Of a DNA stretch of 24,701 nt, positions 1-6,696 are shown piece after piece (the first letter of the stretch is position 1; each line of letters begins with the position of its first letter). The stretch is taken from NCBI GenBank assembly GCA_016201425.1, contig JACQCW010000077.1, forward strand, positions 1 to 24,701, in the 5' to 3' direction. The notes beneath the pieces were generated by a model. It saw only the letters and a list, made by a program, of their open reading frames with translations, had not been told where the DNA came from and searched no databases. A program made the translations under genes and the position numbers. This DNA comes from Candidatus Vogelbacteria bacterium (GTDB lineage Bacteria > Patescibacteria > Paceibacteria > UBA9973 > UBA12445).

Positions 1-2
1 TG

Positions 3-191
3 GCGAAATTTGGCGATGAAAAAACTTTTGTTATTATCGCGCACAGAATTTCAACACTCAAGAATACTGACCGAGTAATTGTCTTCGATAAAGCGGACAT
101 TGTGGAGGAGGGGAAGTATAAGGATCTGATTAAAGATAACGGGTCACTCCTCGGTCAACTCTATGAGCTGCAAAGTGGAGAGGGTAAATAA
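3..191 (+). CDS. ABC exporter ATP-binding domain, C-terminal tail (5' end outside window)
   Basis: Only the last 62 codons are in the window. They contain the H-loop region of an ABC ATPase: IIAHRISTLKNTDRVIVFDK, with the catalytic switch histidine in AHR, followed by the usual 'hide the pump' tail (EEGKYKDLI, LLGQLYELQ). This is the typical C-terminus of a half-size ABCB/MsbA-like exporter, with the nucleotide-binding domain last. The transported substrate cannot be told. The stop codon lies directly before the start of the cysteine hydrolase at 193, and a GGAGAGG-like SD for that gene sits inside this one, so the two are probably translationally coupled in one operon. The family call is secure; full-length structure and substrate are unknown. 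Confidence 0.88.
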   Translation, partial: AKFGDEKTFVIIAHRISTLKNTDRVIVFDKADIVEEGKYKDLIKDNGSLLGQLYELQSGEGK

Positions 192-192
192 T

Positions 193-987
193 ATGAAATA
201 CAAGCTGCTTTCAGTCGACCTACAAAATGATTTTGCCACGGAGGATGGGAGGAATTATAAAGTTAGGCCGGCGGTTAAATTTGTGAAAGAAACGTTGATT
301 CCCTTTTTGAAGGACAGGAAGATTCAGGTAAATGAGATTGTCTCAGATTATAGGGCGCCGCGCCCTGGAGATCGGGGTGCGGCGTGCGAGCCAGGGACGT
401 GGGGATATGAATCGATTATGCCACAGGAATTAGTCTCTTCGCGGTGGATTAAATGCATGAATTCGCCAATCTGGGTGAGAAAAAATATAGGAGATGCGTC
501 TAAGACACCTGGAGTGCCATATCAAGACACAGCTGGTTTTGATAGATGGATTTTGGATAATTTTGGTAAGCCTGGTGGGGTTACGCCGATTTTATTTGGT
601 CTTACAATTGATTGCTGCGTTCTCGCTACTCTTCAAGAATTTAGCTGGCGTGGATATAAACCACTAGTTTTGTATGAGGGTGTTGATCATTACGACGGAA
701 CCGAGTCGTCGAAAGATGCTATTCTAAAGTCGCCAGTTCCTAATTGGGGCGACATTATTACTTGGTCAGGGCTAATGGAATTGATTCTCCTCTATACCCC
801 GTCGCGTCAGCGCGGGGACTCCGCTAAGGAAAGGTTTGGGAAACCCTTGGTTTCCCAACATGATCCTGAGCGAAGCACCAGCGATACCCCGCCGATACGG
901 AGCGGAGCGAGTGAGGGAAGGGCTCTGCCCCGGGGAGGTTCATTTAAAACTATTATCGGTAATGCTAGTTTAGATATTATGTCATAA
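193..987 (+). CDS. Isochorismatase-like cysteine hydrolase with in-frame insertion
   Basis: 264 residues from the ATG at 193. The longer frame opens at 163, but the 193 start follows the upstream stop by 1 nt and has GGAGAGG about 8 nt ahead. The protein begins with the family signature LLSVDLQNDF (catalytic Asp9). It has a candidate catalytic Lys97 in WVRKNIG and the nucleophile in GLTIDCCV (Cys142 by position, Cys141 adjacent). This is the Asp-Lys-Cys triad and cis-peptide motif of nicotinamidase/isochorismatase-type enzymes, which hydrolyse amides such as nicotinamide or ureido groups. The exact substrate is not determinable. Residues about 201-250 are encoded by a GC-rich palindromic segment unlike the rest of the gene and look like a foreign in-frame insertion just before the C-terminus. 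A hairpin terminator follows the stop directly. Confidence 0.82.
   Translation: MKYKLLSVDLQNDFATEDGRNYKVRPAVKFVKETLIPFLKDRKIQVNEIVSDYRAPRPGDRGAACEPGTWGYESIMPQELVSSRWIKCMNSPIWVRKNIGDASKTPGVPYQDTAGFDRWILDNFGKPGGVTPILFGLTIDCCVLATLQEFSWRGYKPLVLYEGVDHYDGTESSKDAILKSPVPNWGDIITWSGLMELILLYTPSRQRGDSAKERFGKPLVSQHDPERSTSDTPPIRSGASEGRALPRGGSFKTIIGNASLDIMS
790..942. repeat. GC-rich palindromic element inserted in frame in the hydrolase gene
   Basis: About 150 nt with much higher GC than its surroundings, built of nested inverted repeats. TTGGGAAACC (836-845) faces GGTTTCCCAA (849-858) across a 3-nt loop, a perfect 10-bp stem. CTCCGCT (819-825) faces AGCGGAG (901-907). CCCCG...CGGGG closes a small hairpin at about 797-817. 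The segment keeps the hydrolase frame open (about 50 codons, rich in R, S, G and P), and the minus strand is open as well. The borders are estimates from base composition. It resembles in concept the Rickettsia palindromic elements that insert into coding genes, but no relationship is claimed. Confidence 0.6.
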
Positions 988-1020
988 AAAAGAGACTCCA
1001 TTGCACAGAGTCTCTTTTTT
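986..1020. terminator. Bidirectional rho-independent terminator
   Basis: A perfect 13-bp stem (986-998 with 1008-1020) has a 9-nt loop. Its arms are A-rich on the left and T-rich on the right, so it can end transcription from both sides: the hydrolase on plus and the secreted-repeat protein on minus. Confidence 0.9.
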
Positions 1021-1037
1021 GCTTTATTGTTAGTTTA

Positions 1038-1532
1038 CTATGGCCTTGCTATGTTCCAGGCCTTGTTGAATCCGTTGCCAAGGGTATCTCCAATCTTGCC
1101 ATCCTTTGCATAGTAGTAAAGCGGCATACCCTTCCATGTATATTGCATACTCCCGTCACCTCTTTTCATTGTTCCAAGATCTTTATAGTCAGTTGGCGCG
1201 GATCCTAAAACTGATGAGGCGCTATATGTTGGCCAAACATACAAGCATGCTCCAGTGCAAGTACTGATATTCTTTGTGTCAGATAATTTTGTATATAATG
1301 TGCGCCCACTTGGGTCTGCAAGATACGAACTGCCATTGGCCATGGCAAGAGTTTTTAGATATGTTGGCATTACGGGTGTGGGTGTAACTGCCTGAGGTGA
1401 TGTTGGTGTAACCACAGGTGTTGTCTGGGTAGTTGAAGTATGATTGTTACCCATCCACCAAATTATTAATACAACAAGCAATATTAATACAATTGCCCAC
1501 ACTGTTGCCGATCCCTTTTGTTTTTGTATCAT
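1038..1532 (-). CDS. Membrane-anchored secreted-repeat protein (COG4315/PF03640-like)
   Basis: 164 residues. An N-terminal hydrophobic segment (about residues 10-28, WAIVLILLVVLIIWWM) serves as anchor or uncleaved signal. A Thr/Pro/Val-rich linker (about 30-60) follows, then an extracytoplasmic domain. That domain shows the two halves of the 'secreted repeat' family: YLADPSGRTLYTKLSD followed by STCTGACLYVWP, and YTWKGMPLYYYAKD followed by GNGFNKAWNI. Related proteins are predicted lipoproteins or envelope proteins of unknown function with Y-x-[FWY]-x-x-D motifs; the two cysteines in CTGAC may be redox-active or ligand-binding. There is no SD. The intergenic region holds TATAAT-like boxes on this strand, divergent from the next gene. 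The family call is fairly secure, the biochemical role unknown. Confidence 0.8.
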   Translation of the reverse strand: MIQKQKGSATVWAIVLILLVVLIIWWMGNNHTSTTQTTPVVTPTSPQAVTPTPVMPTYLKTLAMANGSSYLADPSGRTLYTKLSDTKNISTCTGACLYVWPTYSASSVLGSAPTDYKDLGTMKRGDGSMQYTWKGMPLYYYAKDGKIGDTLGNGFNKAWNIARP

Positions 1533-1598
1533 AAGTATCGATATGTTATTTGATAATAAATTTATTATTTATATTATATACCTTCAGAGCCAAGTATG

Positions 1599-1607
1599 TG
1601 ATACAAT
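1599..1607 (+). promoter_or_regulatory. Extended -10 promoter, TGATACAAT
   Basis: TG-A-TACAAT lies upstream of the 1627 gene with no clear -35. The same TGTGATACAAT string occurs before the 19516 gene. A GTG at 1612, in frame with the ATG at 1627, lies 4 nt after the hexamer. Confidence 0.6.
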
Positions 1608-1626
1608 AGGTGTGCATAAAAATAAT

Positions 1627-2196
1627 ATGTCTAGATTAAAAATAGTTGTGTTTGCTCTAGTTTTGTTACTAGTTGGTTGGCTCGGCGTGACTTACATGCG
1701 TAACAATACTAATAAGGTTGGTAATAATTTGGATATGGCAAAAGATATTGTGGTCCCCGTGGTGCCCCTCGACCTAAGCCTCAGTAACAACTTACAAAAG
1801 GTCAAGTTCGTTTATTCGGAGGATAATGGATCGGTTCCACCTAAATATTTTCAAAAACATACATTAACTATTTTCGAATCCAAAGCCGGTGTTGTTTCAG
1901 GCGGGCTTGATGTCTCAGATTCTAAAAATAATATTACCAAGAAGCAAAATGTTATTGTGACAAAAGATGAATTCAGACGTATTGTTGATGACGCCACTAA
2001 AATAACTGGAGGTACTAAAGACCTTGGTGGCTGCACCGGCGGATCAAATCAGAACGTTCAATTATTTAACAGTGATAAGGTCATAATGACTAGAGATAAT
2101 TATATCTGTGCTAACAATTCGACGAATGACAGCTTAAAGATGTTCACTAAAGAGCTTCAGCAGATTATTTTATCACATAACCCAGATCTAAAGTAA
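1627..2196 (+). CDS. Hypothetical membrane-anchored extracytoplasmic protein
   Basis: 189 residues from the ATG at 1627. A signal-anchor helix (about residues 4-24, KIVVFALVLLLVGWLGVTYM) is followed by a hydrophilic, Asn/Ser/Lys-rich domain with two cysteines (LGGCTGG and NYICANN) that could form a disulfide outside the membrane. I do not recognise a family. No SD precedes 1627. A GTG at 1612 in the same frame sits 4 nt behind an extended -10 box, so a leaderless start there (5 extra residues) is possible. A frame extending back to 1444 overlaps the divergent gene and its promoter and is not credible. A strong terminator follows at 2220. Confidence 0.72.
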   Translation: MSRLKIVVFALVLLLVGWLGVTYMRNNTNKVGNNLDMAKDIVVPVVPLDLSLSNNLQKVKFVYSEDNGSVPPKYFQKHTLTIFESKAGVVSGGLDVSDSKNNITKKQNVIVTKDEFRRIVDDATKITGGTKDLGGCTGGSNQNVQLFNSDKVIMTRDNYICANNSTNDSLKMFTKELQQIILSHNPDLK

Positions 2197-2219
2197 GGGG
2201 AGAAGAAGGGTGTGAAATT

Positions 2220-2247
2220 ACCGTGGCCTAGACGGCCGCGGTTTTTT
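2220..2247 (+). terminator. Rho-independent terminator
   Basis: ACCGTGGCC (2220-2228) pairs with GGCCGCGGT (2234-2242), with one G-U pair and a 5-nt loop, followed by a run of six T. Confidence 0.9.
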
Positions 2248-2335
2248 GTTTTTAATAAACTTGCTTTTTTATCAGATATATGATATATTGTCAATATCAA
2301 TAGTTACTAAAAGTTTAATAAAAAGCCTAATAAAT

Positions 2336-2869
2336 ATGGGAAATTTTAACAAAGATAGGGGTGATAGGGATAATAGGGGCGGAAATGGCGGATTCGGTGG
2401 TGGTCAAAGGCGTCCTCAGGTTATGCACCAGGCTACGTGTAATGAGTGCAATAAGAGTTGCGAAGTACCGTTTCGTCCATCAGGTGATAAGCCTGTGTAT
2501 TGCAAGGACTGCTTTGCTCAAAAGGGCGGCGGGCAGAACCGTCACCAAGACGAGCGATTCCCAAGAAAAGATTTTGGTGACAGAGGTCCTCGACCAAGTT
2601 TTAATAACAATAGAAGGCCAGATCAGCAGAGACCAGCCGGAGGCGGTGACGATGTCAAGAGACTTATAGAGTCTCTTGGCACAAAGATTGATCGATTGAT
2701 TAATTCAGTTGAAAATCTGGCTCACATGAAGTTTAACCCTGTTAGCGCGACTTCGTCGGTAGCAACTGCTAAGGTTGTGGAAACTCCAGTCAAATCTAGC
2801 GTCGTAGAAAAACCAGCCAAGAAAACAAAAGAGGTTAAAAAAACAGTAACAAAAAAAGGAAAGAAATAA
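2336..2869 (+). CDS. CxxC-x17-CxxC zinc-ribbon protein with basic low-complexity tails
   Basis: 177 residues from the ATG at 2336. The longer frame from 2246 runs through the upstream terminator's T-run and is rejected. Residues about 1-30 are Gly/Arg/Asp/Asn-rich with RGG-like character. A zinc-ribbon motif follows: CNEC, exactly 17 residues, then CKDC, matching the CxxC-x17-CxxC domain family. Next come an Arg/Asn/Pro-rich linker, a short amphipathic helix (DDVKRLIESLGTKIDRLINS) that could dimerise, and a very basic Lys/Val/Thr tail (AKKTKEVKKTVTKKGKK). Composition suggests nucleic-acid binding; this is inference. Members are common in CPR genomes as far as I know, with no assigned function. 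There is no SD. A TGATATATT extended -10 near 2280-2288 would give a leader of about 45 nt. Confidence 0.85.
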   Translation: MGNFNKDRGDRDNRGGNGGFGGGQRRPQVMHQATCNECNKSCEVPFRPSGDKPVYCKDCFAQKGGGQNRHQDERFPRKDFGDRGPRPSFNNNRRPDQQRPAGGGDDVKRLIESLGTKIDRLINSVENLAHMKFNPVSATSSVATAKVVETPVKSSVVEKPAKKTKEVKKTVTKKGKK

Positions 2870-2890
2870 ATCTAACTATTATCATATAAA

Positions 2891-2921
2891 AACCGCTCCG
2901 ATTTAAATTGGAGCGGTTTTT
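2891..2921 (+). terminator. Rho-independent terminator
   Basis: AACCGCTCC (2891-2899) pairs with GGAGCGGTT (2910-2918) across a 10-nt AT loop, followed by T residues. Confidence 0.92.
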
Positions 2922-2925
2922 GTTA

Positions 2926-2953
2926 TTGCTATTTTTGGCGTTGTGTGTAAAAT
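2926..2953 (+). promoter_or_regulatory. Sigma-70-type promoter for the 3003 gene
   Basis: TTGCTA (2926-2931), 16-nt spacer, then TGTG-TAAAAT (-10 at 2948-2953). The predicted leader of about 45 nt carries the SD. Confidence 0.6.
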
Positions 2954-3002
2954 TGGTGCAGATTTTTGAATGTTTGACTTTCTGTAATTACAAGGAGGTA
3001 AG

Positions 3003-3380
3003 ATGTCTAATCATAGAGTGCAACTTCTTGAAGAAAACAAGGACTTTGATCGAGTTAAAAAGGTTGCAAAAGCAGCAAACTTTTTTGATGTTCTTCATAA
3101 AACAGATATCGGAGCCGTTAGACGAGAGTTACTACGTCTAGGATACAGATCTACTGGTAGAAGGGAGCTTAAAGATCTTTATCGAGAGCATTATTATTTA
3201 CTGAATGCAGTTCTGCCATGCCATGAAACGCTCATAGCGACAGCTCCTGAGGATGTTATTATTGAACCAGATTTTACTTATGTGCCAGCAATCTTTGCCC
3301 AAGGTCGGTCCCTGACATTCGGAAGTGTCGGACTGCTGTTGCTTAACAGAAAAGTAGTTGTTTATGGAATTAGAGAATAG
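3003..3380 (+). CDS. Hypothetical 125-aa protein, SD-led cassette gene
   Basis: The start is fixed by a textbook SD (AAGGAGGT) 4-5 nt before the ATG at 3003. The product is soluble, without signal peptide or membrane helix. An N-terminal charged helical half (LLEENKDFDRVKKVAKAANF, then RRELLRLGYRSTGRRELKDL) is followed by a C-terminal part of short hydrophobic strands ending in GLLLLNRKVVVYGIRE. I do not recognise a family. It is monocistronic: own promoter at 2926, own terminator at 3384. It shares this layout with the genes at 3504, 6278, 6771 and 17209, which suggests a class of individually controlled accessory genes rather than operon members. Confidence 0.75.
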   Translation: MSNHRVQLLEENKDFDRVKKVAKAANFFDVLHKTDIGAVRRELLRLGYRSTGRRELKDLYREHYYLLNAVLPCHETLIATAPEDVIIEPDFTYVPAIFAQGRSLTFGSVGLLLLNRKVVVYGIRE

Positions 3381-3383
3381 TCG

Positions 3384-3407
3384 CCACCCATCTGTGGGTG
3401 GTTTTTT
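3384..3407 (+). terminator. Rho-independent terminator
   Basis: CCACCCA (3384-3390), loop TCTG, TGGGTGG (3395-3401), then six T. Confidence 0.95.
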
Positions 3408-3433
3408 AGTGTCTAGTTTTTCGACAAAGTCCA

Positions 3434-3462
3434 TTGTTATGACTTTATTCTTTGGCTACACT
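3434..3462 (+). promoter_or_regulatory. Sigma-70-type promoter for the 3504 gene
   Basis: TTGTTA (3434-3439), 17-nt spacer, TACACT (3457-3462). Confidence 0.6.
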
Positions 3463-3503
3463 CAGGTTAGAAAGTTGGTTATTGATAAAAAAGGAGGTTT
3501 GAG

Positions 3504-3809
3504 ATGTCTTATGCGAGTATGGCACGAGATGCTGTTCGTTGTGATTTTCCAGATTGTTACAAGGAGTTCGATGACAGACCTGGTAAGAAAGTTGCACGGA
3601 TTAAGAAAGATGGATGGTGTGGAAGAGATGAGGTCATTGCTTTTTGTACTGAGCATTGTGCGCGGCTTACAGCTGAAGGAGTGGTGCTGCGAACTCTTAG
3701 GGTGGTCCACGACGAGATGTCTGAGGCCGAAGAGGGTCCGATTCGTCGCCGGATGGAGGCGGAGAGGGTTGCGCGTGAGAAGAAGTTTATTGAGGATTTG
3801 AAGAAGTGA
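3504..3809 (+). CDS. Hypothetical 101-aa protein with four-cysteine putative zinc site
   Basis: The start is set by AAGGAGGT about 7 nt before the ATG at 3504. The N-terminal half has CDFPDC and FCTEHC, about 29 residues apart, a pattern suggesting a small zinc-binding fold (C-x4-C ... C-x3-C); this is inferred, not a recognised family. The C-terminal third is a long charged helix (SEAEEGPIRRRMEAERVARE, ending KKFIEDLKK) that could form a coiled coil or bind a partner. There is no signal peptide or membrane segment. It is monocistronic, with promoter at 3434 and terminator at 3822. Codons are more GC-rich toward the 3' end than in neighbouring core-type genes. Confidence 0.75.
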   Translation: MSYASMARDAVRCDFPDCYKEFDDRPGKKVARIKKDGWCGRDEVIAFCTEHCARLTAEGVVLRTLRVVHDEMSEAEEGPIRRRMEAERVAREKKFIEDLKK

Positions 3810-3821
3810 TAGACTCGTGTG

Positions 3822-3848
3822 CCCGCAGTTTATACTGCGGGATTTTTT
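3822..3848 (+). terminator. Rho-independent terminator
   Basis: CCCGCAG (3822-3828), loop TTTATA, CTGCGGG (3835-3841), then A and six T. Confidence 0.95.
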
Positions 3849-3859
3849 ATGGTCGAATG

Positions 3860-3868
3860 TGATAAAAT
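3860..3868 (+). promoter_or_regulatory. Extended -10 promoter set 6 nt before a GTG start
   Basis: TG-A-TAAAAT with the hexamer at 3863-3868; the GTG start of the next gene is at 3875. Transcription would begin at or within a nucleotide of the start codon. No -35 is visible, as that position is the upstream terminator. Confidence 0.7.
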
Positions 3869-3874
3869 GAAGTT

Positions 3875-4759
3875 GTGACTTTTCCTGAATTTAATCTAAG
3901 AAATATTTTGGTTATTGTTGGACTTTTGATTGTGGTAATTTTTACGTTTGGCTATGTTGGCTATAATCTATTAGACCTACAAAAAACCAACATGTATCTT
4001 ATTGATGAGCTGGTTAAGATTCAGGGGGCAACATCATCTACCACTGAGATTCTGGTGAACCAAAAGAAAGCTTTGGGTAATTCACTTCAGGCGGAGCAAG
4101 CAAAGAACACGGTATTTGAGGGACAAATAAATCAGATCACATCAACTGTCGATGAATTAAATAAATTAAGAAAACTGGATCCGGAACTTCTAAAAAAATA
4201 TTCAAAAGTTTACTTTTTGAGCGAAAATTATGTGCCAGCCGAACTCTCGGTGATTGATGCTAAGTACTTATTTCAAAGCGGTAGACCAGAACTTTTTCAA
4301 ACTTACGCGAAACCTTTTCTATATAACATGATCGAGGCGGCTAAACACGACGGCACTATACTTCAGGTGGTTTCGGCTTACAGATCTTTTTATGATCAAC
4401 AGTCAGTAAAATCTGGGTACAAAGTTACGTATGGGGTAGGTTCAGCGAATTCGTTTTCTGCGGATCAGGGATATTCTGAACATCAACTCGGAACGGCCAT
4501 TGATCTTACCGCCACCGACACCAAGATTGCCTTTGTTAACTTTGATAAAGCTCCTTCATACAAATGGTTAAGCGACAATGCATATAAATACGGTTTTGTT
4601 CTTTCTTACCCAAAGGGAAACACGTATTACAAATTTGAGCCATGGCACTGGCGATTTGTGGGCGTCAAATTGGCCACAAAATTATATGAGAACCATGCAC
4701 ACTTTTATGATCTTGCTCAAAGAGAAATTGATAATTATCTACCAGTCATATTTGATTGA
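3875..4759 (+). CDS. VanY-type D-alanyl-D-alanine carboxypeptidase (peptidase M15B), membrane-anchored
   Basis: 294 residues from GTG 3875. An in-frame stop at 3863-3865, inside the -10 box, excludes a longer start. One N-terminal TM helix (about 10-31) is followed by a Gln/Glu/Lys-rich coiled-coil stalk (about 35-105), then the peptidase domain. Active-site motifs are SAYRSF (167-172), SEHQLGTAIDL (Ser201-x-His203 ... Asp210) and EPWHWRFVG (Glu255, His258), the SxHxxGxAxD and ExxH zinc/catalytic pattern of VanY/DdcY. The enzyme removes the terminal D-Ala from peptidoglycan pentapeptides outside the membrane; the stalk would place it in the wall. It has no SD and is predicted leaderless. No clear terminator follows. 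Family call very secure. Confidence 0.93.
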   Translation: MTFPEFNLRNILVIVGLLIVVIFTFGYVGYNLLDLQKTNMYLIDELVKIQGATSSTTEILVNQKKALGNSLQAEQAKNTVFEGQINQITSTVDELNKLRKLDPELLKKYSKVYFLSENYVPAELSVIDAKYLFQSGRPELFQTYAKPFLYNMIEAAKHDGTILQVVSAYRSFYDQQSVKSGYKVTYGVGSANSFSADQGYSEHQLGTAIDLTATDTKIAFVNFDKAPSYKWLSDNAYKYGFVLSYPKGNTYYKFEPWHWRFVGVKLATKLYENHAHFYDLAQREIDNYLPVIFD

Positions 4760-4766
4760 GCAGATA

Positions 4767-4795
4767 TTGACAAATGAGTACTGATATATTATACT
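4767..4795 (+). promoter_or_regulatory. Near-consensus sigma-70 promoter
   Basis: TTGACA (4767-4772), 17-nt spacer, TATACT (4790-4795). It drives the lipoprotein nuclease and the gene behind it, with a leader of about 40 nt. Confidence 0.85.
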
Positions 4796-4843
4796 ATAAG
4801 CAAAATTTAGAGTGTTTTTTGACAACTGAGGAGGTAGAAAAAA

Positions 4844-5770
4844 GTGAGTAAACGAGGGCTGTTTGTCGCGATTTGTGCACTTCTTTTGACTGTTGCTGGA
4901 TGCGGCAATATTGAGGAGACAACTATCATCAAGAGGGAAGTTGTTCGTGCGATACCAGCATATGCAGGAACGGAGTATGTATCGGAGATTTCAAAGAAAA
5001 ATCTACCCGCGGGTGACATCGTGGTGGCTTCGTGGAATGCCTGCAACTTCGGACGGAAAAAGTCGCCTGAAGTGATTGTGCACATGGCGCAGATCTTGCG
5101 GGCTGCTGATATTGTGGCACTTCAAGAGATCAGCACGTCTGACTTTGGCGCACAGGCGATCGCGAAGCTCTCGGATGAACTTAACCGAACTGGTGCCAAG
5201 TGGGATTATGTTGTGAGCGATGCGACACACGAGAGTCCATGCAAGGAGCGTTTTGCGTTTCTTTGGAAGACGTCTCGAATAGAGGCGGCCCCACACAGGG
5301 CGACTCTTTGTGCAGTACTCGCGAATCAAATGGTTCGTGAGCCGGTACAGGTGAAATTGCGAATCGATAAGAAGTTCTATTTCACACTGGTTAGCTTTCA
5401 TCTTGCACCGACTGCGAAACATCCCGAACAGGAAGTTTTAGTGTTGCCCGAACATCGGCAAGATTTTTCAAACGGTAATATCATGTTTGTTGGTGACTTC
5501 AATTTAGGTCATGATAAACTTGATAAAGCGTTTGAAGATGGATTGGGTGCGAGGCACAATATCCAAGGTGAAACGTCACTTCGAGCCAAAGACAATGGCG
5601 GCGCGGTAAGAAGCTATCTTTCGAAAGCTTACGACAACATCTACACCAAGGGTTCTATCCGTGTCGATAGATCACTTGTTGTGGACTTCATTCCGCAGTG
5701 CGGTGATCTCAAGCAGGCGAGAATGGTTAGTGACCATTTACCAGTTGCAATAGTTTGCAACGTACAATAA
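4844..5770 (+). CDS. Lipoprotein endonuclease/exonuclease/phosphatase (DNase I-like EEP) family
   Basis: 308 residues from GTG 4844, with GAGGAGGT 8-9 nt upstream. The N-terminus is a lipoprotein signal: basic start, hydrophobic core and lipobox TVAGC with Cys20, so it should be lipid-anchored outside the membrane. The EEP fold motifs are complete: SWNACNFG (Asn65), VALQEI (Glu95), RFAFLW (136-141), SFHLAP (His186), GDFN (Asp218, Asn220), YDNI (263-266) and SDHLPV (Asp297, His298). These are the metal- and phosphate-binding residues of DNase I-like phosphodiesterases. The likely role is surface hydrolysis of DNA, RNA or another phosphodiester, which would suit a nucleotide-scavenging organism; the substrate is inferred. 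It is more GC-rich than its neighbours. The 5790 gene lies 19 nt downstream in the same transcript. Confidence 0.9.
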   Translation: MSKRGLFVAICALLLTVAGCGNIEETTIIKREVVRAIPAYAGTEYVSEISKKNLPAGDIVVASWNACNFGRKKSPEVIVHMAQILRAADIVALQEISTSDFGAQAIAKLSDELNRTGAKWDYVVSDATHESPCKERFAFLWKTSRIEAAPHRATLCAVLANQMVREPVQVKLRIDKKFYFTLVSFHLAPTAKHPEQEVLVLPEHRQDFSNGNIMFVGDFNLGHDKLDKAFEDGLGARHNIQGETSLRAKDNGGAVRSYLSKAYDNIYTKGSIRVDRSLVVDFIPQCGDLKQARMVSDHLPVAIVCNVQ

Positions 5771-5789
5771 TGAATAAAGGAGAACTTCA

Positions 5790-6122
5790 ATGAGTGGGAT
5801 TACGATTCGTGCATATCTTGTCAGCTACTGCTCCGTGAATTCGGACGGTAAGCGGGTCGACGATTACTCTATGCCCAATGCAATCATTCTCTCTACTGAG
5901 GTTGACGCGTCAAGTCTTCTCGAGAAGATCTCAATGAAGGGAACCTTCAACAACGTCGGGCCTTACGAGGAGACGCGAGACTGGACTCATTCCGCATATA
6001 AGTCTGGTTCCATGTACGCAGAGTGCATACAACTTATCCATAGAAAGGATGCTGATCCTAAGTTGGAAGATCACTTTGTGAAGATTGTGGTTGACGGACG
6101 ATTCAGGACCATCATGGTCTAA
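5790..6122 (+). CDS. Hypothetical 110-aa protein, cotranscribed with the nuclease
   Basis: The start is set by AAAGGAGA 8 nt before the ATG at 5790. It is a soluble protein without signal peptide or membrane helix. It begins with beta-like strands (ITIRAYLVSYCSV) and ends FVKIVVDGRFRTIMV, with a Trp/Tyr-rich middle (ETRDWTHSAYKSGSMY). No family is recognised. It lies 19 nt behind the lipoprotein nuclease with no promoter of its own visible, and ahead of a strong terminator, so it is probably the second gene of that operon. It could be an accessory or immunity partner, but nothing in the sequence proves it. Codon use is as GC-rich as in the nuclease, suggesting the two travelled together. Confidence 0.72.
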   Translation: MSGITIRAYLVSYCSVNSDGKRVDDYSMPNAIILSTEVDASSLLEKISMKGTFNNVGPYEETRDWTHSAYKSGSMYAECIQLIHRKDADPKLEDHFVKIVVDGRFRTIMV

Positions 6123-6167
6123 GCGTTACAATCAGGATGGATCTCCTGAAAGAAATTTGATCCGATA

Positions 6168-6203
6168 GCCGCTTATGTGGAAACACTAAGCGGCTTATTT
6201 TTT
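6168..6203 (+). terminator. Rho-independent terminator
   Basis: GCCGCTTA (6168-6175) pairs with TAAGCGGC (6187-6194) across an 11-nt loop, followed by TTATTTTTT. A small extra hairpin (TCAGGA/TCCTGA, about 6132-6149) precedes it. Confidence 0.93.
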
Positions 6204-6217
6204 ATTCGGATGTTTAC

Positions 6218-6247
6218 TTGACAGCAGAGAGTTTTATGTGATATCGT
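6218..6247 (+). promoter_or_regulatory. Promoter with consensus -35 and extended -10
   Basis: TTGACA (6218-6223), 18-nt spacer ending in TGA, TATCGT (6242-6247). Drives the 6278 gene. Confidence 0.78.
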
Positions 6248-6277
6248 AAACCCAGATTTGAAAAAAGGAGGAGAACT

Positions 6278-6685
6278 GTGGGTTTTCATATTTGCGGGTT
6301 TTGTGACTCTGGTTTTGACATGGGGGAAAACAGGTTCTCAAAAATTTCGTCTGGTGATGTTAATTTAACTTTTGAGAATGGCCACAAGTGGGTTATGCCA
6401 GACATGATTCTACATTATGTTGGTGATCATAATTGGTTGCCACCAACCGATTTCGTCAAAGATGTGATGAATGACGAGCTCGCTGAATGTGACCGTAGTC
6501 AAACGCGCAGTTCGTGTACTTCCAAAATTTACGATGGGGAGCGTGTTGGGTATCTTCGTGGCAGAGTCTTGCCGGGCGGTGTGGTGCCCGAAGATTTTTT
6601 GGAACAGCTCGAATTTCTTATGAAAATTGCCGGTTCGACTGGTATGCGCGTTGTCACTAATGGAAAAGTGCATAGGGGATTGTGA
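6278..6685 (+). CDS. Hypothetical 135-aa protein with N-terminal CxxC
   Basis: GTG start at 6278, set by AAAGGAGGAG about 6 nt upstream. The N-terminus has HICGFCDSGF, a CxxC that may bind metal or be redox-active. It is followed by SGDVNLTFENGHKWVMPDMI and then LHYVGDHNWLPPTDFVKDVM. The central Trp/His/Pro-rich segment looks like a compact conserved domain, but I cannot name its family. The C-terminal third (VPEDFLEQLEFLMKIAGSTG) is probably helical. There is no signal peptide or TM segment. The gene is monocistronic with a strong promoter at 6218 and a terminator at 6697. Confidence 0.75.
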   Translation: MGFHICGFCDSGFDMGENRFSKISSGDVNLTFENGHKWVMPDMILHYVGDHNWLPPTDFVKDVMNDELAECDRSQTRSSCTSKIYDGERVGYLRGRVLPGGVVPEDFLEQLEFLMKIAGSTGMRVVTNGKVHRGL

Positions 6686-6696
6686 TCGTTTTTCAT

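Noticed and set aside
807..1001. Minus-strand ORF of 64 aa inside the hydrolase gene
   Set aside because: It is open only because the palindromic insert has few stops on either strand; it overlaps the terminator and has no SD or promoter.
1444..1626. Longer N-terminus for the 1627 gene
   Set aside because: It would overlap the divergent gene's start and both promoters; the signal-anchor helix begins right after 1627.
4818..4823. Second TTGACA just before the lipoprotein nuclease
   Set aside because: No -10 at a proper distance; it would fall inside the coding region, and the promoter at 4767 explains expression.
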